Notes: generated by a model from the sequence alone, not told the origin. Shown: positions 1 through 11,978, numbered from the stretch's first letter. The stretch: DNA of 64,000 nucleotides from Caenorhabditis elegans (GCF_000002985.6 NC_003284.9:6076001-6140000); one strand, 5' to 3'. Made by a program: numbers and translations.

Positions 1-1295
1 ATACAAGTGAGATAGATGAATCCAATGATTCTTGATGCTTGCGATAGATTTTGATTCTGAATTCTGAGGTCCCAAGTTAGTAGTTTAAAATAGACGCTTT
101 TGATGATTTGATGATAGGGCATCAGTTGTTTTTGTTCGGAAAATGGGTTCATAAGTGAATACGTGAGGTTTATATTGTGACGCATTAGATCGTATCGGTG
201 TTCTTCGGTTTTTCGTTTTTCGGCCGAGCATTTCATTATACGCCGCACTTTTTTTTCAACTTTTCTCAATTTCATTTTTCTTCATAAGAGTCCGATGGAC
301 ACTTATGCAAATATTCGAAGATACCCGGCTCTTTGAGCTGTGAGCAATAGGGTAAATTGTGCCTGCTTCCGATCTAGAGCTGTATTTGAGAAGAAGAATG
401 TTACAAATTGTTTCATATGGTCTGCCCGTGTTAAAAAAAACAAAGTACAGCAACGAAAAAAAAAACAAGAAATTGAAAAGAGAACCTTACTCTTAGACTC
501 AAGATCTTGAGAATAAAGTCTTGTGAACCTCCCGAACCAATCCAATTGTTCGGCTCCTTTTGAAAATGCCCGAGACGATGCTTTTGAATATCTGTCTCGG
601 GGAAATAATTCACGATATTTGAACGGCCAGTTAGTAGTTTCTGGATTGTGGGACTACTGAAAATGTTTGTTTCAGGAATGATTATTGGATTGAAGAATTC
701 CACAGTTTTTTCTTGCCATTTTGCTAAATATACGCTGCGCTATTCCGTAAAATAGTAACACACTTTCAGAATAGAGTGTAGTAAGTGGGGAAATTACTTA
801 AAACTACTCCTTTAATTTTGAATTAACGAAATATTGCAGTAAAACTTTTCTACAAAACTTTTTAATTTAAAGTTAGATGTTTTGAAAATTCAACAACAAT
901 CACTATTTTTGGAGTCGGCAACACAATTTTTACTAGCTGTATATTCTAAATTTGCTTTGAATATTTGTATCTTACTTAAATCATCTTAAATCATGCAGGA
1001 ATGCTTAAAATGTTTAATTTTCAGACATTTTGGTGCCCTTGACTAAAAATTTGAAAAACTTCAATCCCAAAATTGTTATAAAGTGTTTTGTTATAATATT
1101 TATTCATGTTTTATTATACAGTTTTTTGGGTCAAGTACTCCAAATTTAAAGCTCAGTTACAGTTCAAAGCTTCGGAAACTTTTTGAGAACTTTGCTCTCT
1201 TCCGCCCACAATCCTAGAAAACATAGGAAATCCAAAATCTATTTCCCCAACAAATAATTACACCCTGACACGTCTAAATCAACTACAAGTTTCAG
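1..1295. other. Upstream or intronic DNA of the channel gene
   Basis: AT-rich DNA before the first recognisable exon of the ligand-gated channel. That exon begins behind a TTTCAG at 1291-1295 in the middle of the extracellular domain. The signal peptide and N-terminal exons therefore lie either left of the window or in small exons here that I cannot resolve. A minus-strand open stretch at about 300-660 has plausible splice signals but no recognisable protein. Confidence 0.5.
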
Positions 1296-4200
1296 AGGAA
1301 GTGACCGTCGTCGAATTGGCAATGTACATTGAAGGAATGTCATCGTTTCGAACACAAACTATGGATTTCCAGCTTGATGTGTATTTCCAGCAATTCTGGA
1401 GGGATCCACGACTGGCACACAATGAGACTCGACGTGTCCTTGTGAAAGATAAAGCGGTTCTACACAAGATGTGGAAACCCGATGTTTACTTCGCGAATGC
1501 ACGAATCGCCGAATTTCATGAGGTGGGTCCAAACACCAACACACTCCTCGATTTTCTGTCTAGATTCCGATTCTCAATTATACTCCAATTGTCTCATGTT
1601 TTTTGTAGGTCACCCAACCGAACTTCCTGGTATGGATACAGCCGGATGGTTCTATTCTTTATGATACCCGAATCTCGATGGTTGTAGTGTGTACTTTGAA
1701 CCTGGAAAAGTGGCCTCTGGATTCACAACGGTGTCACTTGCGCATTCTGAGCTGTGAGCTAGAGCATGATGCATAATCAGTTTGACGTCATCTTTTCTTT
1801 CTTCCAGATGCCTACACAACAGAGCAGCTGGTCATCAAATGGAAAGAGGACGAGCCAATCACCAGAAATCCGAATATTGCAATGTCTGACATGCATATAG
1901 TCGATTTGTACCCGGGCCTTTGTGACGGAAATTACTCTACTGGTTAGTCTGCAGGAGGTGGCAAAAAAACTATTCAAAATAACAATCCGAAAAAAAATTT
2001 AAAAATCTCCACTTGGAGGCCCGGTGTGAATAGGTAATAATGCGTGACTAACCAAGTTTTGAAAAGAAGCTTGACCGCCGTACGTTGTCGTTTTTTTGTT
2101 GTAACAAAACACGTCGTCAAAACTCCCGAGGTTTTGAAAAAGGGAAGTTAGCACGAGAAATACGCAAGCAAGCAAAAAATGTGCATGTGCCAATTTTGAT
2201 GGGAGTCGGAAGCAGGAATCAAAGAAAATCAAAAAAGCGGCCCAATTATAAAGAGCAGAGAGTACGCATGTAACTTCCTTGCTTAAATCTACTTTACAGG
2301 AACATGGAGTTGTGTGACAGCTGAGTTTTTTGTCAAGCGAGAAATCACACATCATGTAATGCAATCATATGTGCCAACTACATTAATTGTGGTTATCTCA
2401 TGGTGAACATTCAGCTAGAAAACGGCGATTTTTTTGAAGCTGAAAAATGTTTTAGGTTCAGCTTCTGGCTCGACGTAGAGGCTGTTCCAGCGAGAGTATC
2501 ACTTGCTATCACTACACTCTTAACATTATCAACGCAAGCAAACGCAGCGAGAATGGCACTTCCTGAAGTCAGTTACATGAAGGCCATCGACGTCTGGATG
2601 GGCGCTTGCATGATGTGAGTTCTCTGTTTCGAATTCTGAGTTCTGGCGGCGTACCGCAAACACCCACGGGTACGTGTCAAAAAAGATCAACGAGTCAAAA
2701 CACATACTTGAGACAAAAGACGGCGGGTGACACGAGACACGGAAAAGGCGTGGATAACCTGATTTCTAGAGAATCGGAATAAAAAAGAAGAAAAGAAGAG
2801 CAATACGTATAAAGATAGACAATAGGAAGAGTGTTAAACTAGGTTTCAGTAGTTATAGGAATTGTTTGACAATAATCATTCTTGTAATGAATTACTCGCA
2901 ATAAACATGCGATTGTGTGAATTTTTGATTCATGGGATTACGGTTTTGGGGAAATCGTAGAAATGCCTGCGTTCAGCAGTTTTAGAGGGTCCCGCAGGGA
3001 CACACATCATTATGAATATCGGTTCATTGGGACCATTTTGAACTTGTTTTAACAGCAACCCACAAGCCGCACTCTTTTTTTAAGCAACAAGTTTCGGAAA
3101 TTTGGAACTTATCAAAAGATCACAGATTGTATATTTTGAAAATAAACAACAAAAAAAACGTCTGAGCTTTCAAAAAAAAAACGCGCGCTTCTTTTCTATG
3201 AAACTTACTGAATTTAATGTAACATTTCCAGGTTTGTGTTTGGAGTCATGATCGAGTTCACAATTGTCAACTATGCACAAAGACAAGGTAATTCTAATCG
3301 CATCCCCATAACTCCCACTCAGTCGTGGGGCAATCGGTGTATAACATTATAATGCGCACAACTTGTGGTAGTTCCATTTACACAAGTACTGCTAGAACCT
3401 CACACCACAAATTTAATTTTGAATGATTAATTATTATGGGTATATCTGATTTTGTACGATGCGGAAAACCACATAAATCTCCGATTTGAGAGGTTATGGA
3501 GAGTTTACTAATGATTTGAAATAGTGATATCTAGGACGCAAATGGCACCGCACTGACGCAGAAATTGGTAGGTGTTCCGAACGTTTAATTGTGCAAGATT
3601 GCACTATTGGCACTGAGCAAGAGAAATGTTGTAGCTTTATTATCTCTTCTTCCATCACACAACTCGTCACCAATATTTTTTAGTTTTAGAGTTTTGTACT
3701 CATATTGTGCCGTACAATTTTTGTTAGCTTAATACATATTATTTACTAAACCAGTTATGTTTATTAATATTTTAAAGGTTATGTTTTAGAATATTCGCAT
3801 CTTGCTCCTAACATTACCCTAAATGTGCATGTATGCCTTTTTTACGGAACGATTTTAACTTCTACCTTTGTTTGTGATGAACATTTGCATTCTTATGTTA
3901 TTAACATTTTCGAATGTTGGCTTTGGGATTATGAAATGGATGTTTTCCTTCTTTTTCATTTGAGATCCCACGTAGGAAATGTGAATGAAATACACATTAA
4001 AACCTCAGGAACCTACGATTTTCAGTTATGGCTTCGTCATTGGAATCCGTTAAAAGCGGGAATGCAGAGAAAAAGCCATCAAGGGGAGATTTAGGTGCAC
4101 ATGCCAGACACCTATTTCTCAGACTTCGAACAAACGAACGTCAACATTTGGTGGAGGTAATTTAATTTTTATACCAGTTAAATCGAGTGCTCAGCCTACT

Positions 4201-5663
4201 TAACACCGTTTTCTGTTCTAGAATCACGTTTCATCAAACAAAATCATTTTCAAAAAAAAACATTATTTTTTCACGTGTGAATTTGATAATCACGCCCATC
4301 TGATTCTTAAAAAAAAAATTTTAATCAGCTTTTTAAAATAACTTATTGCTGTTCAAATTCAGTTTTTAGATAAAATCGAAACGTTTTAGGTATTTGAAAA
4401 TAAAAAATAATTTGATTTTTGAAAATACTGATTACACTAATGAAATTGATTTGCCACCACACCATGTTTTATAGGATCCACCTGAACAAATAGCAATGAA
4501 TGACACGGCTTATGATACGGTCAGTCAAGCGTACAGTAACAGCTTCTCTGACGAAGAGGTACGCTTTCATGCAACTCTTCCTTCAGAACCCCCCCCCCCC
4601 CTCCCCCCCTAATAATTTGGGACGTGTTTTATGGTTTTCCCTAATACCATCCCCAATTTTCCCTTTCTGCATGAATTTGATACTGATGTCTCAATCTTTA
4701 CTTTCTCTCTTTGAAGTTTAAAAGAAAAACAAAAACCTAACCAGTTTGATGTAAATTGAATTGATTTGATTGGCATGAACTATCCGAAACTGTAAAAAAA
4801 AGGGGTTTTTTTTACTTCTAAACGCATGATAAAATGAATGACGTTCTTATTCTTCCGCAGATGAAATCAAGTAATGATTTTTTCTTCTAGGCTGCTCCAG
4901 TTGTACAACCACCACAAAATGAAGACGCTGAGGCCCAAGAAGAAGTTTGGGCAGAACAAAAAGAAACGAATTTAAGCGAAGTATGGAAGGAAAGCGATCC
5001 CGCTGAACGTCTTGCACACTGGAATGAAAAAGAGAATGATGCGAGTTCCCCGTTAATGGGAAATGGAAGAGCTCATGGTAATTGAGAAAACTTAAATAAA
5101 AAACTGAAACTTCATTATAGAAAATTGCAATTGTTTTGCATATGGGTCTTACAAGTTTATTTTACAGTGAGATATGGCGCCGCAGAAAAGATGAAAAACC
5201 GAAAATGCAATGATAGCAGCAGGAAAAAGGAGAAATGGAGCTCCGCTATCAAACAAATTCAGAAACACAAGTTTGTATTGTTTTTACTTTGAAATCGATA
5301 TATTTCCCCAGTGTTAACTAATCACATTTACAGAAGGAATGGTTCCGTATTTGGGTAACTAACTTATTTGCCTTATACCTGTTTCAATTTTACCCCAAAG
5401 TTTATTTATTCAATTTTCTTTTTTTTCCCGGATTGCAGTTTATAAAAATTCCTGCTTATAATTTTTGTTTCAAATTTTTTGAAAGTTTACCGCCACACCC
5501 CTTATAGCTAAGTTTATATTTAACATAATGTTTGATTTTCAGAAAAATTGCCGGTAGGAATCGAGCGAAGAAAATCGACCAAACAAGTCGATGGATTTTT
5601 CCATTAACGTTTATAATTTTTAATCTGACCTATTGGATTTATTATCTTTATTGGAAAGAGTAG
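1296..5663 (+). CDS. Cys-loop ligand-gated anion channel subunit, 5'-partial
   Basis: Pentameric ligand-gated ion channel subunit of the plasma membrane. Exons: 1296-1522, 1609-1753, 1808-1942, 2300-2402, 2456-2614, 3232-3287, 3535-3567, 4026-4156, 4475-4558, 4891-5077, 5168-5270, 5543-5663. All junctions keep phase. The Cys-loop is C-x13-C with the WPLDSQRC core. A second cysteine pair (GLCDGNYSTGTWSC) is typical of glycine and glutamate-gated chloride channels. The M1-M2 linker has the PAR anion-selectivity motif, followed by a pore-lining M2 (TTLLTLSTQ), M3 (FVFGVMIEFTIVNYA), a long charged M3-M4 loop and M4 (WIFPLTFIIFNLTYWIYYL) just before the stop. The N-terminus is missing from the window. 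It is closest in kind to the nematode GGR/LGC glycine-receptor-like group; the ligand cannot be read from the sequence and I do not assign a symbol. AATAAA lies at 5861. A 21-nt in-frame candidate microexon lies at 5334-5354. Confidence 0.9.
4589..4609. repeat. Poly-C tract (C13-T-C7) in an intron
   Basis: An intron of the channel gene holds 13 consecutive C, one T, then 7 C. The opposite strand is a G-rich run able to form G-quadruplex DNA. Shorter similar runs are rare in this AT-rich window; a C11 tract lies at 38664-38674. Confidence 0.9.
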
Positions 5664-6934
5664 AAACCACTATTCAACAATTTTTAACCTTTTATCCAAA
5701 TTGTATGAAAAAATCGATGTTTTTTTTTCGTCAAACAATATCTCAAATCCACGAGTTTTTTTTCCAATTTTTCTTTGATGTAATTTTGATATCACCAAAC
5801 CAAGTGTATAATTTTTCATATTTCACATCCCATTGTTTCTGTGTTTTTATTGATTATCCCAATAAACTATTCCATCTTTCATCTTTCAAAACGGAAACTC
5901 AAAACTGTGACCAGGAAGAAACCCTAAAAGAATAACAGAAAAAAAAGAAGATGTTATCATTAGTTGGAACTGATCATTTCGTTATCTTTTTTTCTCGTTG
6001 TGTCTTCTGGTGAGGCAGAAATTGATAAGTTCAAAAAAGAATACAAAGACAAATAGCAACGAAGATCATCAATTCGTATGAACTTTGAATAAGGTCGTGA
6101 TTTTTTGATACAATACTGTGTAGAAATAGTACAGTCTCTCTACAGTCTAAGATGTGATGTACGGGAAATCTGAATTGCATCAGAAGGTCAAGATAGATCA
6201 GTTTCAATTCAATAAATCAGCAGGGGATATTCTTAGAAATAATATTTAGGCTAACTGGGCAGGATCTCAGATAACGTGAAAGAAAAACTTAACGAAAAAA
6301 CGACAAGAGATTTTGTTGAGAACTTTGCAATTTACTACTGAAATCTTTGAAAAATTTGTAGTCGAATGATCATACAATATTGTAGTTAAAGAAAGATCCA
6401 TGTTACAAGCGTTATGCATTGCGGATGCGGGAGTCAGGTACAACTTTTCTCGTGGTTCTCCCATCGAGCCACTGAGCAGTTTAGCAGGAGAATGTGGCCA
6501 ATCATGTTTTTGTTTGACTAACGAAAGGACGCTAGGACTTAAAGATCACAACTCACACTGAAAACCGTGCTTCCACTCTGTGGCATATTAGTATTAAAAA
6601 AAAACTATTGTTTTGGCACAAGCTTAGACATTCCATCTACTCGCTACTCATAAAATTAAACAAACTACGAGCTTTGGTATTTTGTTTTCCGATATAAAAA
6701 AAAAGATTAAAAAATATAAAATAGGAGCTTACTCATGAACAAGTTATGAAACAGTTCCGTAAACTGAAACATATGGTAACATATCGAACAACTTGATCTG
6801 TCTTCTAACGACTTTGTGATATTTCGTGATCGAAAGATCACTATCAAAAACACCACGAAGTCACCATGCAAAGATCGCTTCCAATAGGGCGAAGTCATGG
6901 TTTTTCTTACTGTGCGACAGGCCGCCTGGGGTAC
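5664..6934. other. 3' UTR and intergenic spacer
   Basis: The first ~200 bp are probably the channel 3' UTR, with AATAAA at 5861-5866. The rest is AT-rich. Its short open frames (5633-5935, 6267-6464, 6707-6898) have no splice context or recognisable similarity. The last 100 bp contain the promoter of the first small secreted gene. Confidence 0.6.
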
Positions 6935-6941
6935 TATAAAA
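6935..6941 (+). promoter_or_regulatory. TATA box of secreted family copy 1
   Basis: TATAAAA 52 bp upstream of the ATG, followed by a TCATCA-type start region at about 6962. The same arrangement precedes copies 2 and 3, which supports a core promoter. Confidence 0.6.
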
Positions 6942-6986
6942 GATTTGGTAATTCCGTGAATGTCATCAAACGATCATTTCTTCGTT

Positions 6987-7333
6987 ATGAACACTTTCGG
7001 ACTTCTTCTGGCTCTAGCCGTCCTCTTCGCTTCTGTTGAAGCTGCAAACCGTTACGGTTGGCCAGACTCGTACGAGAGATTCCTTGAGAGAGTAAGCTAA
7101 TCAATTTGTCTTTGATCTTTTCTTATCTCAAACTTTTCCAGCAAGGAGTCTGGGACTTTAAGAAACACGAAGTGAAATCTTCCTACAGAACACGCAAGAG
7201 CTACGAACGTGACCTCAAGGACCTTTTCGATGACTGGAAGAAACAAACTAGATGGGGACAAAAGGACTACAGATCCAACAAATACCAAGCACCAAAGAGT
7301 GGATTCGGACGTTACGGGTTCCCAGGAAAGTAA
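6987..7333 (+). CDS. Small secreted cysteine-free protein, family copy 1
   Basis: Exons 6987-7091 and 7142-7333 encode 98 residues. Residues 1-19 form a classic signal peptide ending in SVEA. The mature part is strongly charged and aromatic, with no cysteine. Conserved blocks shared with the next copies are NRYGWP, SYERFLE, GVWD, YERDLKDLFDDWKKQT and a C-terminal GRYGFPGK. The single intron is phase 0 and sits at the same residue in all copies, just after the SYERFLE motif. AATAAA lies at 7392. Function is unknown. The structure suggests a short-lived or abundantly secreted peptide, such as an effector or matrix component; that is inference only. The gene is certain in structure; I do not recognise a published name. 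Confidence 0.88.
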
Positions 7334-8708
7334 ACGGTTTTACTTTTTGCAATTAACTTGAACTTTGTTTTTATTTTTATTTTTGTCTAGTAATAAAAAG
7401 TTTCGATTTAAACACCTATTTGTAAAAGCACATGTTAGATCTGAAAAGTTTAAACACGAAAAATAAAAAATAAAACTCATTTCCTAGCTGACTAAAATTG
7501 AAAATTTCGGCAATGAGCTTTTCAAAGATTGATAATCAAGAGTTATACTTTTGTTTGATGATGCAATTGAGATAAGATAATAATTTTTATCCTTAATGCA
7601 TAAAAATATATTGAAAAGCGACTACATATTTTATCTTGTATTTCAATCACCGTGGTATTAAATTTTAATTTCAACTATCTACCTGTGGGCTTGAACAATA
7701 AATAAATAACTATGCAAAGAAACCTATATAGAATATTAGAAAATAGGCCCGACCGGTCTTTGCGTTTTTCATTAAACAATTTGCTTGTACTTCTTGAAAT
7801 TTTGTTGAAGATTGCTTTGCATTTCCAGTTATATGGCTCTGAACAAGACAATGAACCCACAGGTGATAGGCAACGTTTAATTAAATGAAAATGCAAAATT
7901 TTAATTTATCAAGTTGAATTAAAATACCAAATAATTAATAAACTATTTTTTTACTTCATTTTTTTTTAAACTTTTACTCGAGTTGAACTCTCTCAGGGTT
8001 CGTCTCGTTTTACTTGTTTATTTCTCTTCTTTTAGTTAAATAAACTCAAATTCAATATGTAAATAAACTGTCGAAAATAAATGTTAGGGCTTAACTTGAT
8101 AATCACGGGAAAGAGTATGTTAATGGTAAAGTGATCCTTTTAAACCGTAAAATAGTTTCGGGGTCAATTGTGGGAAAAAATATACATGGGAAATAACGAA
8201 AACGAACTTTTTAAGATTTCTCAGATTTCCCATGAAACCTTTAGAGTTTTCATCATTATTTTCAGCAATGTTTTTCAGTTTTTTCATTAAATTACTTTCA
8301 CTGATTAATACTGAAATGTAGTAGGAAACTAAATCACTGCGTTGAAATTAAATATTCATTGGTGGATTCATCAATACCGTGCTTTAAGAGCAACAACTCA
8401 GCAGCCACGTAGTCTACAAATTTAACTGTTTAGTCATCTGAACCTCAGATGATTCACAGAAAACGTAATGGTTCTGAACCTGAACTATCTGAAATATTGT
8501 ATTTCAAATGATGTTATTTCCGTTTTAATTCATCTAATCAGCCTGACACCTCACAATCGTGATACTTTGTAAAAACGTAACACCACATCTAGCAACCGAT
8601 GCAATGATGATAAAGAGATTGACGAAATGCAACGTAGGAGACAACAGAGGTCAGTGATTCAACGTATAAACTGGACCGCACATATAGAGGCGTACCTGAG
8701 AAAAACAG
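7334..8708. other. Spacer between family copies 1 and 2
   Basis: AT-rich DNA starting with the copy 1 3' UTR (AATAAA 7392-7397). A TGATAA (GATA-factor type) site lies at about 8609, roughly 145 bp upstream of the next ATG. I see no further gene, repeat or decayed copy. Confidence 0.6.
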
Positions 8709-8716
8709 TATAAATA
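8709..8716 (+). promoter_or_regulatory. TATA box of secreted family copy 2
   Basis: TATAAATA 44 bp before the ATG, with a TTCATCATTC start-like sequence just before the short leader. Spacing is identical to copy 3. Confidence 0.65.
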
Positions 8717-8752
8717 AAGAAAATTTGGCAAGAAATTCATCATTCGACTACA

Positions 8753-9101
8753 ATGAACTCTTTGGCAATTATTTTGGCTTTCGCCATGCTTTTGGCAACC
8801 GTCGCTGCTGGACCAGGAAACCGTTACGGATGGCCAAGCTCTTACGAGAGATTCCTTGAGAGAGTGAGTAAATTATTGTTTTAAAATAAAGTTTTAAATA
8901 AGTAATTTACAGCAAGGAGTTTGGGACTTCAACAGACACGAAGCCCGTGCTGATTACAGAGGACGCAAGAACTACGAGCGTGACCTCCGTGATCTTTTCG
9001 ACGACTGGAAGAGACAAACCCAATGGGGAGGAAAGGGATACAGATCCAACAGATTCCAACAACCAACTGGAGGAAATAGCCGTTACGGATTCAAGGGATA
9101 A
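8753..9101 (+). CDS. Small secreted cysteine-free protein, family copy 2
   Basis: Exons 8753-8863 and 8913-9101 encode 99 residues. The signal peptide is about 19-21 residues (ending ATVAAG). The mature part starts GPGNRYGWPSSYERFLER and continues QGVWDFNRHEARADY, then YERDLRDLFDDWKRQTQWG, and ends RYGFKG. It differs from copy 1 by many substitutions but shares the intron position, TATA spacing and every conserved block, so it is a tandem paralogue. No cysteine. AATAAA at 9166. Function is not recognised. Confidence 0.88.
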
Positions 9102-10096
9102 ACACAAATTTTGGCGTTTTTTGTTAATAATTCTATCGTTTTTGTCTTAGTTTTACAAAATCTCAAATAAAATTCGTAATTTTTTGTAATTATGGTAACT
9201 GCAAAGTGAACATTTATAAGGATTGCAAAATGTTTTTGAATTTCAAAAATGGACTTATTAACAAAACTTAACGTTTCAAACAATGAGTAAATTCACAGCA
9301 GTCTTTCACTGAAGTAAAGATCAGATAAAAAACTTTTGTTTTCATGCGAGATATATCAATACAGATGTTATCAAAAAGATAGAAGGTTCACAGAGGGTTT
9401 TTACTACGTGGCCTAAAAAAACCAGAACTCGGCCACGATTTATCTTCAATTGTTCACCTCAGATTTTACTAAAACTTGCCGAAAACAATCTTATGAGAGA
9501 TCGTTCTGGGGAGGCGATTTTCGAAAAAGACCATGTTTTCATTTTTCGAGTACTTCTATTCAAAGCGACAATAATCAAAACCTGAAACAATTATTTCCAG
9601 GCTTCTACACAATTTTCTCACGTTCAGCTATTATCTGAGTTTGATTGTTGAACTTTATTCTTAATTTAATAATGAGGAACATACTTCCTTTGCCTTGGAA
9701 TAATATTATGAAGTAGTTAATATAATAGAATATTATAGTTTATCACCGTTTGCAGTGGCACAAAATACAACCACAAAAACGTTTTTAAAAAATCTTCCAA
9801 AAAATCATCTAGTTGGTGAGCACAAATTATTCAATCACAAATATAAATTTTGGATTTTGAAATAGTATTACTAAATTGTTCATTTGAACCTGATCTATTC
9901 GCTATCAGTTCACTTCCCGAAACGCAATCTTTGTTTGGTGGCGTTCTGATTTGTCAGAAAACTGTTACAATCGAGATTGTGTTTCCCGGGTAACCGAGAA
10001 TTCGATGAAAAAAATAGATGAACGAAGCGGCCGATAGTTCAAAAACACAATGTGAAAATTAGACATTAAATTTAAGAGGCGTAGCTTTAAAAGGAG
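9102..10096. other. Spacer between family copies 2 and 3
   Basis: AT-rich intergenic DNA with the copy 2 poly(A) signal at 9166. It contains an imperfect inverted repeat, 9914-9930 against 9974-9990 (12 of 13 bases pair in the best block), about 150-230 bp upstream of the copy 3 ATG. No gene is supported. Confidence 0.55.
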
Positions 10097-10104
10097 TATA
10101 AATA
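10097..10104 (+). promoter_or_regulatory. TATA box of secreted family copy 3
   Basis: TATAAATA 44 bp before the ATG, followed by CATCATCAG near the start, as in copies 2 and 4. Confidence 0.65.
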
Positions 10105-10140
10105 GTGAAGGAATCAATGGTCAGGACATCATCAGTCAAG

Positions 10141-10499
10141 ATGAACTTTACTGCCGTTTTCCTGGCGTTTGCCATGCTTTTAGCAACTGTCACTGCCGGA
10201 CCTGGAAACCGTTATGGATGGCCAAGTTCTTATGAGAGATTCCTTGAAAAGGTTTGTCATACTTATTTTTGTTGAAAAATCTCTAAAAGCAAAATTATTT
10301 TCAGCAAGGTGTGTGGGATTATAACCGACACGAGGTTCGTTCTGATTATGGACGTCGTGGAAACTACGAGCGTAATCTCAACGATTTGTACGATGACTGG
10401 AAGAAACAAACTCGTTGGGGACAAAATGACTACAGATCAAACCGATTCCAGCAACCATCTGCAGGGTACGGACGATACGGATTCCCAGGAGGAAAGTAA
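10141..10499 (+). CDS. Small secreted cysteine-free protein, family copy 3
   Basis: Exons 10141-10251 and 10305-10499 encode 101 residues. It has a signal peptide, then GPGNRYGWPSSYERFLEK, QGVWDYNRHEVRSDYG, NYERNLNDLYDDWKKQT and a GYGRYGFPGGK end. The 'F...AMLLATVTAG' signal region is very close to copies 2 and 4. Copy 4 is its nearest relative (shared DYNR, EVRSDYGRRGNYERNLNDL), so the 3/4 duplication looks the youngest. AATAAA at 10548. No cysteine and no known domain. Confidence 0.88.
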
Positions 10500-11276
10500 T
10501 TGTTAAAAAGTATTTCTTTTATAATTTGACTAGTTTGTTTTTCCTTCAATAAATGTCACATTGCATTTTTACCAGAAACATCGAAATTTTCAATTTTTCA
10601 ATACATGTTTTCACAAGTTCACAAGGTCTGAAAAAATAATCATGACAGAAAAAGTTTGTCACTTTTGTCAAATTCTGGAAATCAGTTTTGTTATTAGATC
10701 CACAAGAGCACATCATGAATATTTGCGGTAAATTTCGAGAAATGGAACTCTCTCAAAAATATGGAAACTTCCTAGATGTTGAACAGACTTGAAGCCTGAC
10801 GGTGTAAATGAAGACATTTCAATGCTGACTGGACTCCGATTCTGTGTACTCTAAAGCAAAAATTGGCATTTTTGATTGGATGGTTCTTCATTTTTGCAGA
10901 ACTGAGCTAAAAACTTAACTTGTATGTTTTTGGAAGCTTCACAAAAGTGCCACTATCCTTGATTTTTTTTGCATTTTTTATTGAAAGCCATGCTTTTGGA
11001 GATTGTTTCTCCATGATCTCGACGGAATGTTTAAAATGGAAGCCAAAACAAATTACTTCAACGAATTTGAAGCGGCCTGGTAATACTTCAAAAGTTTTGG
11101 AGCAGGAAAAGTGCATCTTGTGCTGTTCAGAAATCGAAACTTTGAATTTGAGAAAATGACACTAGTTTGACTTTCAAACTACCGTCTCATAAGCTCTAAT
11201 CACGAAGTTTCAAAGCTTGACAACAAAAAAATTTTACTGATGAAATTTAGGAGATCAGTTCAGTTCAGTGTCAAAT
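10500..11276. other. Spacer after family copy 3
   Basis: Poly(A) signal at 10548, then AT-rich DNA. The overlapping open frames at about 10907-11159 read both ways without splice context and look like chance. Confidence 0.5.
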
Positions 11277-11623
11277 ATGAATGCACACATGACAGGAAAA
11301 GAAACATCATATAAATCGGAGGACATTGAAATGTTCTGTGACTATTCCAGCAGAAGTGACAGCAGCGAATGCGATCTGAGCATCAGTAAACTAAACAGTA
11401 ACTCGAGCAAAATAAACGTAATGCAAATCCTTTTTTGGTGCACCAACAGTTCGGGGAGTCACCCGATCCTTTTATCCACAGGTGATCGACAATTTCGAAC
11501 AAAAGGGCAATCTTGTTGTAATTTTGGTTGGTACTGAAATTTAACAAAGAAATTTCCAAAATCGGCAACAATGTTGATGAGTGGAACGGTAGTTGGCACG
11601 TGAAGGATGTTTCTGTGCACTAA
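11277..11623 (+). pseudogene. Possible decayed coding fragment
   Basis: An ATG at 11277 opens 47 codons of serine-rich, protein-like sequence (SSRSDSSECDLSISKLNSNS). A possible 64-bp intron follows (11418-11481, ending CCACAG). After it, VIDNFEQKGNLVVILV is readable and then leaves frame near 11525. The next frame carries KFNKEISKIGNNVDEWNG and SWHVKDVSVH up to a stop at 11621. Two adjacent coding-like frames offset by one base suggest an old gene fragment with a frameshift. No family is recognised and chance cannot be excluded. Confidence 0.25.
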
Positions 11624-11935
11624 TATAGCTCTGCTCAAATACACTACATACAATACGACTAGGTCACTGAAATAGTCAATCACGGTAGAAGACTACAGTG
11701 ATTTTTTTCTACAAAATAAAGTATCGATGATCGTTTGACCTTTGAAGCAATTTGAGTCTCATCTTTTTGAAATGACATCATTTTTAGCTTCCGCTTATTC
11801 GGTGATTTCATGGTTTCTTACATTGTTCTCCCTATTGGATGAAGAACGTTTCTTATCAAATACAAGGAAATTGGCGGAACTATGTGTCACAACAAAAAAA
11901 AACAGTTTCAAAAATTTTGTGTAAAAATTAAACAA
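11624..11935. other. Short spacer before family copy 4
   Basis: AT-rich DNA with no supported feature. It includes an open stretch at 11742-11924 without family similarity or splice context. Confidence 0.5.
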
Positions 11936-11943
11936 CATAAAAG
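11936..11943 (+). promoter_or_regulatory. Altered TATA position of family copy 4
   Basis: CATAAAAG stands 43 bp before the ATG, exactly where copies 2 and 3 have TATAAATA. The first T is replaced by C, which is consistent with relaxed selection on the promoter of the decayed copy. Confidence 0.45.
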
Positions 11944-11978
11944 AAGCGGTTTTTGTGATCAGATCATCATCAGTTAAG

